Source: UBA1479 sp040221095
GTDB lineage: Bacteria; Pseudomonadota; Alphaproteobacteria; Rhodospirillales; Casp-alpha2
Direction of reading: 5' to 3'
Assembly (NCBI GenBank): GCA_040221095.1
Contig: JAVJVP010000008.1
Location: 594,996 to 658,995, forward strand
Length of the DNA: 64,000 bases
The notes under the pieces are model-generated. The model searched no databases. It had not been told where the DNA came from and was given only the letters and a program-made list of their open reading frames with translations. Position 1 is the first letter of the stretch, and each line of letters opens with the position of its first letter. Below are positions 1 through 8,937 of this stretch, piece by piece. Both the position numbers and the translations under genes were made by a program.

Positions 1-153
1 TTTCCCGGACCCTGAACCACCCATGATGACCATGATCTCGTCGGCGTGCACATCCATGGAAATGCCCTTGAGGATCATGCGGTCGCCGTAATGGGTGACC
101 AGATCGCGGACCTCGATCACGCTGCGGGGCGTTGGTGTGGCGCTGTCGGTCAT
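1..153 (-). CDS. mlaF: MlaF-type ABC transporter ATPase, N-terminal fragment (runs off window)
   Basis: Only the first 51 codons are in the window. They encode the start of an ABC ATPase and stop exactly at its P-loop, GGSGSGK (residues 45-51). The ATG at 153 follows a purine-rich GGGGGGCAGGG stretch and lies 12 bases after the mlaE stop. In the Mla/Yrb/Ttg2 family this subunit hydrolyses ATP at the inner membrane to drive phospholipid movement by the MlaE permease. The assignment rests on the P-loop and on mlaE next door; the rest of the gene and any mlaD are outside the window. Confidence 0.85.
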   Translation of the reverse strand, partial: MTDSATPTPRSVIEVRDLVTHYGDRMILKGISMDVHADEIMVIMGGSGSGK

Positions 154-165
154 GGCCCTGCCCCC

Positions 166-981
166 CTACCGCGTGACCACGAAGGCGAACAGCATGTCCG
201 TCACGATGATCGCCGAAATCGACTGCACCACGGCACGGGTTGTCGCCTTGCCCACGCCTTCGGCGCCACCCTGGACCGAGGCCCCGTTGACCACGCCGAT
301 CACGGCGATAAGCACCGAGAAGATGACGCTTTTGCCCAGCCCGTGCATCAGGTCGTCGACGCTGAGCAGCTCGATGGTCTGATCCATATAGGCGGCAAGC
401 GAGATGCCGAGGTCCAGGTTGACGTAGACCCCGGCGAAGAACAGGCCGACGAAATCGGAAAACAGCGTCAGCGCCGGAACCATGATCACCATGGCCACCA
501 TGGCCGGCACGACCAGGAAGCGCACCGGATTGATGCCCATGACGTAAAGGGCGTCGACTTCCTGGTTGATCTTCATGGTGCCGATGCGCGCGGCCAGCGC
601 CGAGCCGGACCGCCCGGCGATGACGATGCCGGTGATCAGGGGCGCGAATTCGCGCACCACGGAAAACGAGATGCCGACGGTGACCCGGCTTTCCGCGCCG
701 AAGATGCGCAGGGTGTGGATGCCCTGGATCGCCAACATCATGCCGATGGTGGCGGCCAGAAGGGCGATGATCGGCACCGCCTGGATGCCGATGGCCATGC
801 ATTGCTCGGCAATGGCGCCCAGGCGCACGGCCTGCTTTTCGCGCCGCCCGAAGATCAGCCAATAGATGCTTTCCGCCACCATCATGGCGCCCATGCCGAT
901 TTCCTCGATCCCGGCGACGGCGGCACGGCCGACCTTTTCGGTCGTCACGACGATCGGGTTTCGGGTATCGGTTGGGGTCAC
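166..981 (-). CDS. mlaE: MlaE-family ABC lipid transporter permease
   Basis: A 271-residue membrane protein of the MlaE/YrbE permease family, normal in length. Recognisable parts are the conserved stretch VREFAPLITGIVIAGRSGSA in the middle (about residues 109-128), the following IGTMKINQEVDALYVMG segment, and hydrophobic segments continuing to the C-terminus. In the known system it sits in the inner membrane, binds MlaD and MlaF, and moves phospholipids between inner membrane and periplasm. The start is GTG at 981, 36 bases after the STAS gene. The upstream STAS gene may be its MlaB-like partner. Substrate and direction are not visible from sequence. Confidence 0.92.
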   Translation of the reverse strand: MTPTDTRNPIVVTTEKVGRAAVAGIEEIGMGAMMVAESIYWLIFGRREKQAVRLGAIAEQCMAIGIQAVPIIALLAATIGMMLAIQGIHTLRIFGAESRVTVGISFSVVREFAPLITGIVIAGRSGSALAARIGTMKINQEVDALYVMGINPVRFLVVPAMVAMVIMVPALTLFSDFVGLFFAGVYVNLDLGISLAAYMDQTIELLSVDDLMHGLGKSVIFSVLIAVIGVVNGASVQGGAEGVGKATTRAVVQSISAIIVTDMLFAFVVTR

Positions 982-1017
982 GCGCGGTTTCTCCGGTCGT
1001 CTGGGGCGAGGCAGGGG

Positions 1018-1338
1018 CTAAACGGCGTCGTCCACGCTGGCGTGAATGGCGAACACGGCGTCGAGGCGGGCCAGCTTGAGAACCCGAAGCGCCCCTTCGC
1101 TGACCGCCGCCAGGGCCAGGGTCTGGCCGCCCTTCTTGGCGGTCTGCAGGGCTTCGACCAGCGACGCCACACCCGACGAATCGATATAGCCGACCTTGGC
1201 CAGATCGACGACCACGGGCTTGCCCTGGCCGACGGTGGCCAACAGGGCTTCGCGCGCCTTCGGCGACGTTTGCAGATCGACGTCGCCTTCGAAGGCGATC
1301 ACAACGGATTCGCCCACGTCTTTGACTTCGTGTTTCAT
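1018..1338 (-). CDS. STAS-domain protein (anti-sigma factor antagonist or MlaB-like)
   Basis: A 106-residue single STAS domain. It holds the SpoIIAA-type phosphorylation motif YIDSSG near residue 53, so the acceptor serine is present. The ATG at 1338 is chosen because GAGGGGA lies just upstream; an in-frame TTG at 1353 is possible. The preceding gene encodes a SpoIIE phosphatase fused to an RsbW-like kinase-type domain, the classic partners of such a protein, while the following genes are mlaE and mlaF, whose transporters use the STAS protein MlaB. It may serve partner switching, MlaFE control, or both. Its ribosome-binding site lies at the end of the upstream gene, which suggests coupled translation. 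Confidence 0.85.
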   Translation of the reverse strand: MKHEVKDVGESVVIAFEGDVDLQTSPKAREALLATVGQGKPVVVDLAKVGYIDSSGVASLVEALQTAKKGGQTLALAAVSEGALRVLKLARLDAVFAIHASVDDAV

Positions 1339-1349
1339 GTCCAGTCCCC

Positions 1350-3122
1350 TCAAGATGCGCCGGCTTTTGTTTGAAGCCGCTTTCGCAGTTGTAACAGATT
1401 ACCCACACCGGCGGGAGGCGTCACGAATTGAACGTCGTCCATGATCTCACGGATCAAATGAACGCCGAGACCGCCCGGTTTAATATCGTCCAAATCGCGG
1501 CCCTTGACCCTGTCGGTATCGACGGGGGCCGCGAAATCCTGCAGTTCGACCACGAAATCGTCGCCGTCACGGCGCAGTTCCACGGCGATCTCGCCGTCGG
1601 CGCGCCCGCCATAGGCATGACGCACCACGTTCTGGCAGGCCTCGTCCACGGCCAGGATGACCTGCTCGGTCATTTCGTCCTCGCAGGTCAGGAAATCCAA
1701 TGCCGCGCGCACGGCATGGCGGATCACGCGCAGGCGGTCGGCCCGCGCCGGCAGGCGCATGGACATGATCGATTCCGAGCCGACGCCCCCCCGTTCGGCG
1801 GCGGCCAGAGCCGCCGGCCGCACCGCGGCCGTGTCGCTCACGCCCAGCAGGGTGACGTCGTCGCGCATGCCGCCCTCGCCGGGCTTGATGACCCCGATCA
1901 CGGCATCCAGCCGTGCGCGCAGCGTCTGCCCCCGGGTTTCCAGGAGAATCCTTTTCACGCCCTCGACGCCCAATTCCGTGCCGGCGTCGTCGACATAGCC
2001 TTCCGTGACCCCGTCGGTGAACACCCACAGGCTGCCCCCCTTAAGTTCGACCACCGTTTCCGGATAGCCGTCCTTGGTCGGCGGATCGGCGAGAATGCCG
2101 AGCGGCGGGCCTTCGGCCTCGAAGGCCTGGAATTCACCCTCCGGCGTCAGCAGCAGGGCCGGTTCGTGCCCGGCGTTGGACAACGTCACCACGCCCGTGC
2201 GCGGATCGTAGATACCACCGACCATGGTCACGAACATGCCGCGCGCCGCGGTTTCGCAAATCTCGCGGTTGACCAGGGCCAGCAGGCGGCCCGGCGACAG
2301 GATCGCCTTGCCCAGACAGCGGTAGAGACTGGCCGTCTTGGCCATCAGCAGGGCCGCGTTCACGCCCTTGCCCGAGACGTCGCCCAGACAGAAGCAGAGA
2401 CGCCCGTCCTCGAGCGGGAAATGGTCGAAAAAGTCGCCGGACACCTCGCGCGCCGGCTGGTTGACGCCGCCGATGGGCGCGTCGTCGCCGGGCTGCCGGG
2501 GCAGCAGGGAGCTTTGAATCTCCCGCGCCAGTTCCAGTTCGCGCTTGATGCGTTCCTGTTCCAGCAGCGCGTCGGCCTGGCGGGCGTTGAGAATGGCCAG
2601 CGCCGCCGAGGCCGCCAGGGCTTCGAGAAAATGCAGGTCGTCGGGGCTGAACAGCCCGTCGCCGCCCCGCTTGTTGATCAGCTCGATGGCGCCGATGCGC
2701 TCCCCCTTCACGGTCAAGGGCGCGCAGAGGATGGACTTGGTCGTATAGCCGGTCTTTTCGTCGACCCCGCCGAAGAAGTTCGGGTCCTTCGAGACGTCGC
2801 GGACGATTTCGCCCAGGTTGTTCTGTACCGAGCGCCCGACGATGCCCTTGTCGGCGGCGATCACCAGACCGGTGATTTCCGTGGCGCCGACGCAGGCGTG
2901 GCAGCGCAGGTTTTCCCCCGCATCGTCGAGCAGGAACAGGGCCCCGCCCTCCGCATTCACCGAATCCGTGATATGCCCGACGGCCTTCAGCAGGGCCGCA
3001 TCCAGGTCGCGCGAGGCGGCGAAATCCTGCGACATTTCGGCCAGCAGTTCCAGGTTGGCCTGGAACCGGCGGGCATCCTCCGCGGCGCCGTCGCGGATGT
3101 TCAGGGCAGGTGCATTAGACAT
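1350..3122 (-). CDS. GAF-SpoIIE phosphatase-HATPase regulatory protein
   Basis: A 590-residue cytoplasmic protein with three parts: a GAF sensor (about 37-180), a short helix, a PP2C-like SpoIIE phosphatase (about 217-410, with metal-site motifs SGDFFD, GDVSGKG, VFTDGVTEG and DDVTLL), and a C-terminal RsbW-like HATPase (about 450-585, with N-box DEACQNVVRHAY and GGLGVHLI). The phosphatase removes phosphate from a STAS protein and the HATPase domain could phosphorylate it, so one chain may hold both opposing activities. The likely substrate is the STAS protein encoded immediately downstream. The signal sensed by the GAF domain is unknown, and I see no sigma factor gene nearby. Confidence 0.9.
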   Translation of the reverse strand: MSNAPALNIRDGAAEDARRFQANLELLAEMSQDFAASRDLDAALLKAVGHITDSVNAEGGALFLLDDAGENLRCHACVGATEITGLVIAADKGIVGRSVQNNLGEIVRDVSKDPNFFGGVDEKTGYTTKSILCAPLTVKGERIGAIELINKRGGDGLFSPDDLHFLEALAASAALAILNARQADALLEQERIKRELELAREIQSSLLPRQPGDDAPIGGVNQPAREVSGDFFDHFPLEDGRLCFCLGDVSGKGVNAALLMAKTASLYRCLGKAILSPGRLLALVNREICETAARGMFVTMVGGIYDPRTGVVTLSNAGHEPALLLTPEGEFQAFEAEGPPLGILADPPTKDGYPETVVELKGGSLWVFTDGVTEGYVDDAGTELGVEGVKRILLETRGQTLRARLDAVIGVIKPGEGGMRDDVTLLGVSDTAAVRPAALAAAERGGVGSESIMSMRLPARADRLRVIRHAVRAALDFLTCEDEMTEQVILAVDEACQNVVRHAYGGRADGEIAVELRRDGDDFVVELQDFAAPVDTDRVKGRDLDDIKPGGLGVHLIREIMDDVQFVTPPAGVGNLLQLRKRLQTKAGAS

Positions 3123-3199
3123 GCCGGAACTATGCCCGTATTCAAGGACATCGGCAAATAGTCCGGTCGCATTTCAGCCCATTTTCGACGCCGCCGGGC

Positions 3200-5173
3200 T
3201 CAGGCCGCGCGCACCTGATCCAGAAACTCGGTGACATAGCGGCGCAGACGGTCGCCTTCCCGATCCAGGGTGTCAACGGACTTCAGCACTTCGGCGGCGG
3301 ACTGCTCCGTTTCCGCCGCCGCCTGGGCGACCTGGGCCGTACTGTCGCTGGCGCGGCGGGTGCCCGTGGTGGCCTCGTCCGTGTTGCGGGCGATTTCCCG
3401 GGTCGCCGCCGACTGCTGTTCGACCGCGGCGGAAATACCCGCGGCGATTTCGCACATTCGGTCGACGCTTTCGGAAATTTTCGCGATCGCGCGCACCGTG
3501 TCACCGGTTTCCGACTGGATGTTGGCGACCTGGGCGGCGATTTCCTCGGTCGCCTTGGCGGTCTGGTTGGCCAGATTCTTGACCTCACTGGCGACCACGG
3601 CGAAACCTTTGCCGGCCTCGCCGGCGCGGGCCGCCTCGATGGTCGCGTTCAAGGCCAGAAGATTGGTCTGTTCGGCGATGTCGGTGATCATCCGGATGAC
3701 CTCGCCAATCTTCTGCGCCGCGTCGTTGAGGCGCCGGACCCGCTCGTCGGTCTTGCGCGCCTGATCGGCCGCCGCTTCCGACACCTGGCTCGACGTCGCC
3801 GCCTGTTCGGCGATCTCGGTGATCGACTTGCTCAGCTCGTCCGCCGCCGTGGCCACGGTCTGCACGCTTTCCGCCGCTGTTTCCGACGCCTGGGTGACCA
3901 GCTTGGTCTGATCGGCGGTCTGCTGGGCGACCCCGGACATCTGCTCCGAGGTGGCCCGCATCTCGCGGGTCGCGGTACTGACGTTATCGAGCGACCCGGA
4001 CACCTGGGCATCGAATTCCCTGGCCATGCCCTCGATCTTCTGGACCCGCGCGTCGCGGGCCGCGCGTTCCGCCCGCCTCTCCTGGGCCTGCCGTTCGGCG
4101 GCGATCAGGCTGTCCTTGAAGACCTGGACCGCCTGCGCCATTTCGCCGATTTCGTCGGTGCGGTGGGCGTCGGATACCTCGACATCCGTGTCGTTGCCGG
4201 CCAGACGCGACATGATCGCGACGTTCCGCCCAAGCGGCCGGGTGATCAGCCGGACGACCAGGACGCTGATGGCGACCGCGCCGAACAGGGACGACAGAAC
4301 CACCGCCGTGATCAGCAGGCGCCGCGCCGAGCGTTCCTCGTCGGCGGTCCGGGCCTCCTGCCGGGCGCGGTCTTCCTCATCGGCCTTGCGTTCGGCCGCC
4401 AGTTCCGCCAACCGGGCCTGGAATTGTTGATCCTGCTTGGCCGATTGTTCCGACAGCCTGGCGGCATAGGACGCGGCCAGCTCACGGGCCTCGGTCTTCA
4501 TCGGGGTCAGACGGTCCTGAAGAATGACTTCGATCAGGCCGAAACGCTCCGCCGTCGGGCCGACCAGCGCCGCGATGCGGATCAGGCCGGCCTCGCGGTC
4601 GATTGCCAGAAAGGGCGCTTCAACACCGAGATTGTCGCCGATCACCTTTTCGAATGTCTTGACCCGGGCGGGCGCGAAACCTTCCGTGTCGGCGAGGTCG
4701 GCCAGGCCCTCCAAGTTGCTGATCGGATAGAATCCGATCGAATTGGCGCCCTCAAGCACCGCCAGGAACACCGATCCATCGAGAATAAAGAATTCCCGGT
4801 CGGATTTACTCATGGGGGACAGAATGGATTCCAGCTGCGAGGCGACAATGCGCAAGGCGCCTTGATAATAGCCCTGGAGTTCCGCCTCGCGGACGGCGAT
4901 CTGTTGCTGGCGTGCGGCCAATTCCCTGGCGTTCTCGGCGGTGATTACCGCCCGGTCGCGGGCCTGTTCCGCCTTCAGCCGCTCGGCGTGAGAGGATTGC
5001 AGAGCGGCACTTTCACGGCCCAGAAGCGTATCGACCTCGCCGATGATCACGCTCAGCCGGTCAAGGCTGCGGGTGCTCATGACGACAGTGACGGCCCCCG
5101 CGATGGCGAACAGAAGCACGGTCGCCCCGAAGAACTTGGTGCTCAGATTCTTGAAATCGAACAGCTTGGTCAT
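3200..5173 (-). CDS. Methyl-accepting chemotaxis protein
   Basis: A 657-residue chemoreceptor. An N-terminal membrane helix (about 15-32) is followed by a periplasmic region of some 250 residues rich in coiled-coil sequence, a second membrane helix (about 286-308), a HAMP domain, and a long cytoplasmic helical hairpin with the signalling tip around EQTNLLALNATIEAARAGE. It would pass ligand signals to CheA/CheW; the ligand is unknown. There is no C-terminal pentapeptide for CheR. The ATG at 5173 is preferred over an in-frame GTG at 5197 because a GGGGGGG run lies just upstream and the membrane helix then sits near the N-terminus. It precedes the SpoIIE gene by 77 bases. Confidence 0.93.
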   Translation of the reverse strand: MTKLFDFKNLSTKFFGATVLLFAIAGAVTVVMSTRSLDRLSVIIGEVDTLLGRESAALQSSHAERLKAEQARDRAVITAENARELAARQQQIAVREAELQGYYQGALRIVASQLESILSPMSKSDREFFILDGSVFLAVLEGANSIGFYPISNLEGLADLADTEGFAPARVKTFEKVIGDNLGVEAPFLAIDREAGLIRIAALVGPTAERFGLIEVILQDRLTPMKTEARELAASYAARLSEQSAKQDQQFQARLAELAAERKADEEDRARQEARTADEERSARRLLITAVVLSSLFGAVAISVLVVRLITRPLGRNVAIMSRLAGNDTDVEVSDAHRTDEIGEMAQAVQVFKDSLIAAERQAQERRAERAARDARVQKIEGMAREFDAQVSGSLDNVSTATREMRATSEQMSGVAQQTADQTKLVTQASETAAESVQTVATAADELSKSITEIAEQAATSSQVSEAAADQARKTDERVRRLNDAAQKIGEVIRMITDIAEQTNLLALNATIEAARAGEAGKGFAVVASEVKNLANQTAKATEEIAAQVANIQSETGDTVRAIAKISESVDRMCEIAAGISAAVEQQSAATREIARNTDEATTGTRRASDSTAQVAQAAAETEQSAAEVLKSVDTLDREGDRLRRYVTEFLDQVRAA

Positions 5174-5225
5174 AGCCCCCCCAATGCATGCAACCACCGC
5201 CCCTGCCGTGGCACGCGAACAATAT

Positions 5226-5253
5226 ATAATATGTGAATGTTTCTTGGGGGCAA
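5226..5253 (-). promoter_or_regulatory. Putative sigma-70 promoter of the chemoreceptor gene
   Basis: On the minus strand TTGCCC (5248-5253) and TATTAT (5226-5231) are 16 bases apart, 53 bases upstream of the chosen start. It is the only AT-rich patch in this gap. The match was made by eye; no transcript data support it. Confidence 0.4.
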
Positions 5254-5295
5254 CACCGCTGTGTCGGAGCGGAAATGGCCTTGCCGACGGCCTGG

Positions 5296-7152
5296 TCAGT
5301 TCAGACGAACCGCCGCGTAGGATCCGGGCGCGTCCTCGATGGCCGCCAGCTTGCCGTCACCGGGACTGCGCGCGGCGACCTGACCGGCGGATTTTTTCGC
5401 AATCCACTTCTGCCAGTCCGGCCACCACGAGCCCTCGTGGCGGGTTGCCGCATTGAGCCAGGCATCCGGGTCCTTGGGCGCCTTGGCGTTGGTCCAATGG
5501 CAGTACTTGTTCGCCGCCGGCGGGTTGATGACGCCCGCGATATGGCCCGAGGCCGACAACACGAAGCGCACCGGCCCGGCGTAAAGCTGGGTCGCCGCAT
5601 AAGTCGATTTCCACGGCGCGATATGGTCGTCGGAGGTCGACAGCATGTAGACCGGGGTCTTGATCCTGGTCAGGTCAATGGGCGTGCCGGCAAGCGTGAT
5701 GCCGCCCGGCGTCACCAGCCGGTTTTCCAGGTACATCTTGCGCAGGTACATGCCGTGCATCATGGCGGGCATGCGCGTGTTGTCGGCATTCCAGTACAGC
5801 AGGTCGAAGGCCATGGGCTCGCGGCCCAGAAGGTAATTGTTCACGACGAAGGACCAGATCAGGTCGTTGTCCCGCATCATGTTGAACACCTGGCTCATGT
5901 GGCTGCCTTCCAGGTAGCCCTTGTCCGCCATGTGCTGCTCGAGCAGTTGCAGTTGCTCGTCGTCGATGAACACGCCCAGTTCCCCGGGCTCCGAGAAATC
6001 CGTCATGGTCGTGAAGAAGGTCGCGGAAGCCACCCGGTCAGCGGTGTGGGCGGCGCCTTCCGGCTGCGCCGCCAGATAGGCCAAGGTCGCCGCCGTCAGG
6101 GTGCCGCCGATGCAGTAGCCGATGATGTTGACGCTGGCCTCGCCGGTGGCGTCCCGGATCGCGTCCATGGCCGCCAGCGGGCCTTCGAGCATGTAGTCCT
6201 CGAAAGACTTGTCGGCCAGGCTCTCGTCCGGATTGACCCAGGATATGACGAACACCGTATGCCCCTGGTCGACCGCCCATTTGATGAACGAATTCTTGGG
6301 CTGCAGATCCAGGATATAGAACTTGTTGATCCAGGGCGGCACGATCAGTAGCGGCCGCCTGGCCACCTTTTCCGTGGTCGGCGCGTATTGGATCAGCTGC
6401 ATCAGGTCGTTCTGGAACACCACCTTGCCCGGGCTGACGGCGATGTTTTGCCCCAGGGTGAAGGCCGTTTCGTCGGTCATGGAAATGCGCAGTTGGCCCT
6501 CGCCGCGCTCCAGGTCCGTCAGCAGATGATCCAGGCCCTTGACCAGGTTCTCGCCCTTGGTGTCGAGGGTGTGCTGAATGACCTTGGGGTTGGTCGCCGC
6601 GAAATTCGTCGGGGCCAGGGCATTGACCCATTGGCGGGTATAGAAGTTGACCTTGTCCCGGGTCTTGGAGTCCAGGCCGTCGACGTCGCTGACCGCCTCG
6701 CGGATCCAGTTCGACGTCAACAGGTAGGATTGTTTCAAGGTGTCGAACAGGACGTTTTCCGACCAAGCATCGTCCTTGAACCGCTTGTCATCGGGGGCCG
6801 GCACGGCCACCGGGGCGGCGGCCTCGCCGTTCAGGCGCTTGGATGCGGCGTCGAACAGGTCGGCATATCCCTGCCACAGCTTGGATTGCGCCTCGGCCAA
6901 TTTGGCCGGGTCCTGCAGCATGGCCGCTCCCAGTTCGAAGAACGCCTTGCCGACCACCAGCGGGTCGGGAATCTGAAAACCCTGCTGTTCCGCCTGGCGG
7001 TCCCAGAACTGCTGCATGATGCGCTGGCAGCGCTCGTTCAGCGCCTGGGCGGCGCGCTGCGCCGCCTCCGCGTCGGGAAACGGCGTTTCCGGCCCGGTTT
7101 TGGCTTCCGTGACGCCGATGCGGGGCGGAGACTTCTTGGATGTCTTGGTCAT
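5296..7152 (-). CDS. phaC: Class I poly(3-hydroxyalkanoate) synthase
   Basis: A 618-residue PHA synthase, usual length for class I enzymes. The lipase-like box GYCIGG holds the catalytic Cys347; the partner aspartate lies in STSDDHIAPW (Asp509) and the histidine in SGHIAGV (His537). The long N-terminal region before the alpha/beta-hydrolase core is typical. It polymerises (R)-3-hydroxyacyl-CoA into storage granules. The ATG at 7152 opens with a basic KTSKKSPP segment; the open frame extends 56 codons further but that part is unlike the family. No phaA, phaB or phasin gene is adjacent. A depolymerase gene lies at 29408-30643. Confidence 0.95.
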   Translation of the reverse strand: MTKTSKKSPPRIGVTEAKTGPETPFPDAEAAQRAAQALNERCQRIMQQFWDRQAEQQGFQIPDPLVVGKAFFELGAAMLQDPAKLAEAQSKLWQGYADLFDAASKRLNGEAAAPVAVPAPDDKRFKDDAWSENVLFDTLKQSYLLTSNWIREAVSDVDGLDSKTRDKVNFYTRQWVNALAPTNFAATNPKVIQHTLDTKGENLVKGLDHLLTDLERGEGQLRISMTDETAFTLGQNIAVSPGKVVFQNDLMQLIQYAPTTEKVARRPLLIVPPWINKFYILDLQPKNSFIKWAVDQGHTVFVISWVNPDESLADKSFEDYMLEGPLAAMDAIRDATGEASVNIIGYCIGGTLTAATLAYLAAQPEGAAHTADRVASATFFTTMTDFSEPGELGVFIDDEQLQLLEQHMADKGYLEGSHMSQVFNMMRDNDLIWSFVVNNYLLGREPMAFDLLYWNADNTRMPAMMHGMYLRKMYLENRLVTPGGITLAGTPIDLTRIKTPVYMLSTSDDHIAPWKSTYAATQLYAGPVRFVLSASGHIAGVINPPAANKYCHWTNAKAPKDPDAWLNAATRHEGSWWPDWQKWIAKKSAGQVAARSPGDGKLAAIEDAPGSYAAVRLN

Positions 7153-7310
7153 GCGGCCAGATTCCAGCAATGGACGGCGACGGCTGACACCAGTGTACCG
7201 TTGTTTGCCGGGCCGCGTCACGGGCTGACCTTGTGAATCGCGCTTTTCCCGCACAGGCCCGGCGGCTACAAGCATGACGGGGGACGCCCAGAGGGGATAA
7301 CGGAGGACCC

Positions 7311-8708
7311 ATGCCCGCATTGCCCGTGACCATGACCCTGCCCAGGTGGACGGCGCTTGCCGTGTTCTCCCTGGCGGTCGTTATGCTGCTTGCCCCCACG
7401 CCCGAAGGCTGGGAGCCCAAGGTCCTGCGCGGGGCGGCGCTGGTGCTGTTCGCCATGGGCTTTTTCGCCACCGGGGTGATGCCCGAATTCGTCACCGGCC
7501 TGGCCTTCTTCGCCGTCGCCTCGCTGATCGCCGTGGCGCCGGCGGAAGTGATCTTCGCCGGCTGGTCGTCGACCGCCCTGTGGCTGACCTTCGGCGGCCT
7601 GATCGTCGGCATCGCGGTGACCCGCACGGGCCTGGGCAGCCGCCTGGCGGCACGCCTGACCGGCCTGTTCGGCGAGACCTACCGGGCCCAGGTCGCGGCC
7701 ATGGTGCTGGTTGGCGTGGCGCTATCGTTCCTCATGCCCTCGACCATGGGACGGGTGATCCTTCTGGTGCCCATCGCCCTGGCCTTGGCCGACCGCCTGG
7801 GCTTCGCCGAGGGCCGCAACGGGCGCTACGGCCTGGTCATGGCCGTGGCCTGCGGCACCTGGATGCCGGCCGTCGCCATCCTGCCCGCCAACGTGCCCAA
7901 CATGGTCCTGGCCGGCACGGCGGAAACGCTCTACGGCCTGCATTTCACCTACGGCGCCTATCTGCTGTTGCACTTTCCGATCACCGGGGTTCTCAAGGCC
8001 ATCGCCATCTATTTCGCCGTGCTGATGCTGTTTCCCGACCGCGCCGACGGGGCCGCCGCCCGGGCCGAAACGGCGGCGCCCATGAGCCGCGACGAAACGG
8101 TCCTGGCCTGGGTGCTGACGGTCACCCTGGCCCTTTGGGCGCTTGATTTCTGGCACGGCGTGTCGCCGGCCTGGATCGCCCTGTCGGCGGGGGTCATCTG
8201 CCTGCTGCCCGGCGTCGATCTGGTGACCAAAGACGACTTCATGACCCGCTTCAACACCGCCTCGGTGATCTATATCGCCGCCGTGCTGTCCGTCGCCGCG
8301 ATCATCGTCGATTCCGGGGTGGGGCGGGAACTGGCGGCCCGCATCCTGCCGCTGCTACCCCTCGATCCCGCAACACCCGCGACCAACTTCGCGACCCTGA
8401 TCGGTCTGGGGTCGGCCACCGGCCTTCTGGCCACGGCGCCCAGCGTGCCCGCCGTGCTGCCGCCCTTCGCCCAGGACCTGGCCGCGGCCACGGGCTTTCC
8501 CCTGGTGACCGTGCTGATGACCTTCGTGCTGGGCTATTCGACCATGTTCCTGCCCTATCAGGTGCCGCCGCTGGTGGTGGCCCTGCAACTGGGCGGCGTC
8601 AGCCTGCGCCAGGCCGGGCGATTCACGCTGCTGCTGGCGGCGCTGACCATCGTCTTTCTGTTGCCGCTGAGCTTCCTGTGGTGGCGGTTCCTGGGCTATC
8701 TGCCGTAA
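7311..8708 (+). CDS. SLC13/DASS-family anion transporter
   Basis: A 465-residue polytopic membrane protein with about 12 hydrophobic segments. It shows the two repeated halves of the divalent anion:sodium symporter family, with the conserved loop around SFLMPSTMGRVILLVPIALA in the first half and a matching NTASVIYIAAV region in the second. Members carry dicarboxylates, sulfate or related anions; the substrate cannot be told here. ATG at 7311 is preceded by GGAGGACCC. It is divergent from phaC across a 158-base gap, and the next gene starts only 9 bases after it. A related CitT- or ArsB-like carrier is possible. Confidence 0.8.
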   Translation: MPALPVTMTLPRWTALAVFSLAVVMLLAPTPEGWEPKVLRGAALVLFAMGFFATGVMPEFVTGLAFFAVASLIAVAPAEVIFAGWSSTALWLTFGGLIVGIAVTRTGLGSRLAARLTGLFGETYRAQVAAMVLVGVALSFLMPSTMGRVILLVPIALALADRLGFAEGRNGRYGLVMAVACGTWMPAVAILPANVPNMVLAGTAETLYGLHFTYGAYLLLHFPITGVLKAIAIYFAVLMLFPDRADGAAARAETAAPMSRDETVLAWVLTVTLALWALDFWHGVSPAWIALSAGVICLLPGVDLVTKDDFMTRFNTASVIYIAAVLSVAAIIVDSGVGRELAARILPLLPLDPATPATNFATLIGLGSATGLLATAPSVPAVLPPFAQDLAAATGFPLVTVLMTFVLGYSTMFLPYQVPPLVVALQLGGVSLRQAGRFTLLLAALTIVFLLPLSFLWWRFLGYLP

Positions 8709-8717
8709 GATCACGGC

Positions 8718-8936
8718 ATGAGCATCGACGGCCCGATTTCCCTGATCACGACCGTGACCTGCCCGATGTGCGGGCATACGGCGACGGAAGTCATGCCGAC
8801 GGACCAGTGCATCTATTATTACGAATGCATGGAATGCGGCAGCCTGTTGAAGCCGGAACCGGGCGACTGCTGCGTGTTCTGTTCCTACGGCTCCAACGCC
8901 TGCCCGCCGGCCCAGGCCCGTTCGGGCCGGCCCTAG
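8718..8936 (+). CDS. Small GDCCVxC-domain cysteine-rich protein
   Basis: A 72-residue protein with three cysteine clusters: CPMCGH (about 15-20), CMECG (about 36-40) and GDCCVFCSYG (about 48-57). The GDCCVxC signature defines a small family often annotated as a transporter or mercury-related protein, but whose function is unclear; I see no convincing membrane helix in this copy. The spacing suggests binding of zinc or a soft metal. It begins 9 bases after the SLC13 gene, so the two are probably cotranscribed. It ends 1 base before the stop of the convergent DUF983 gene. Confidence 0.8.
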   Translation: MSIDGPISLITTVTCPMCGHTATEVMPTDQCIYYYECMECGSLLKPEPGDCCVFCSYGSNACPPAQARSGRP

Positions 8937-8937
8937 C

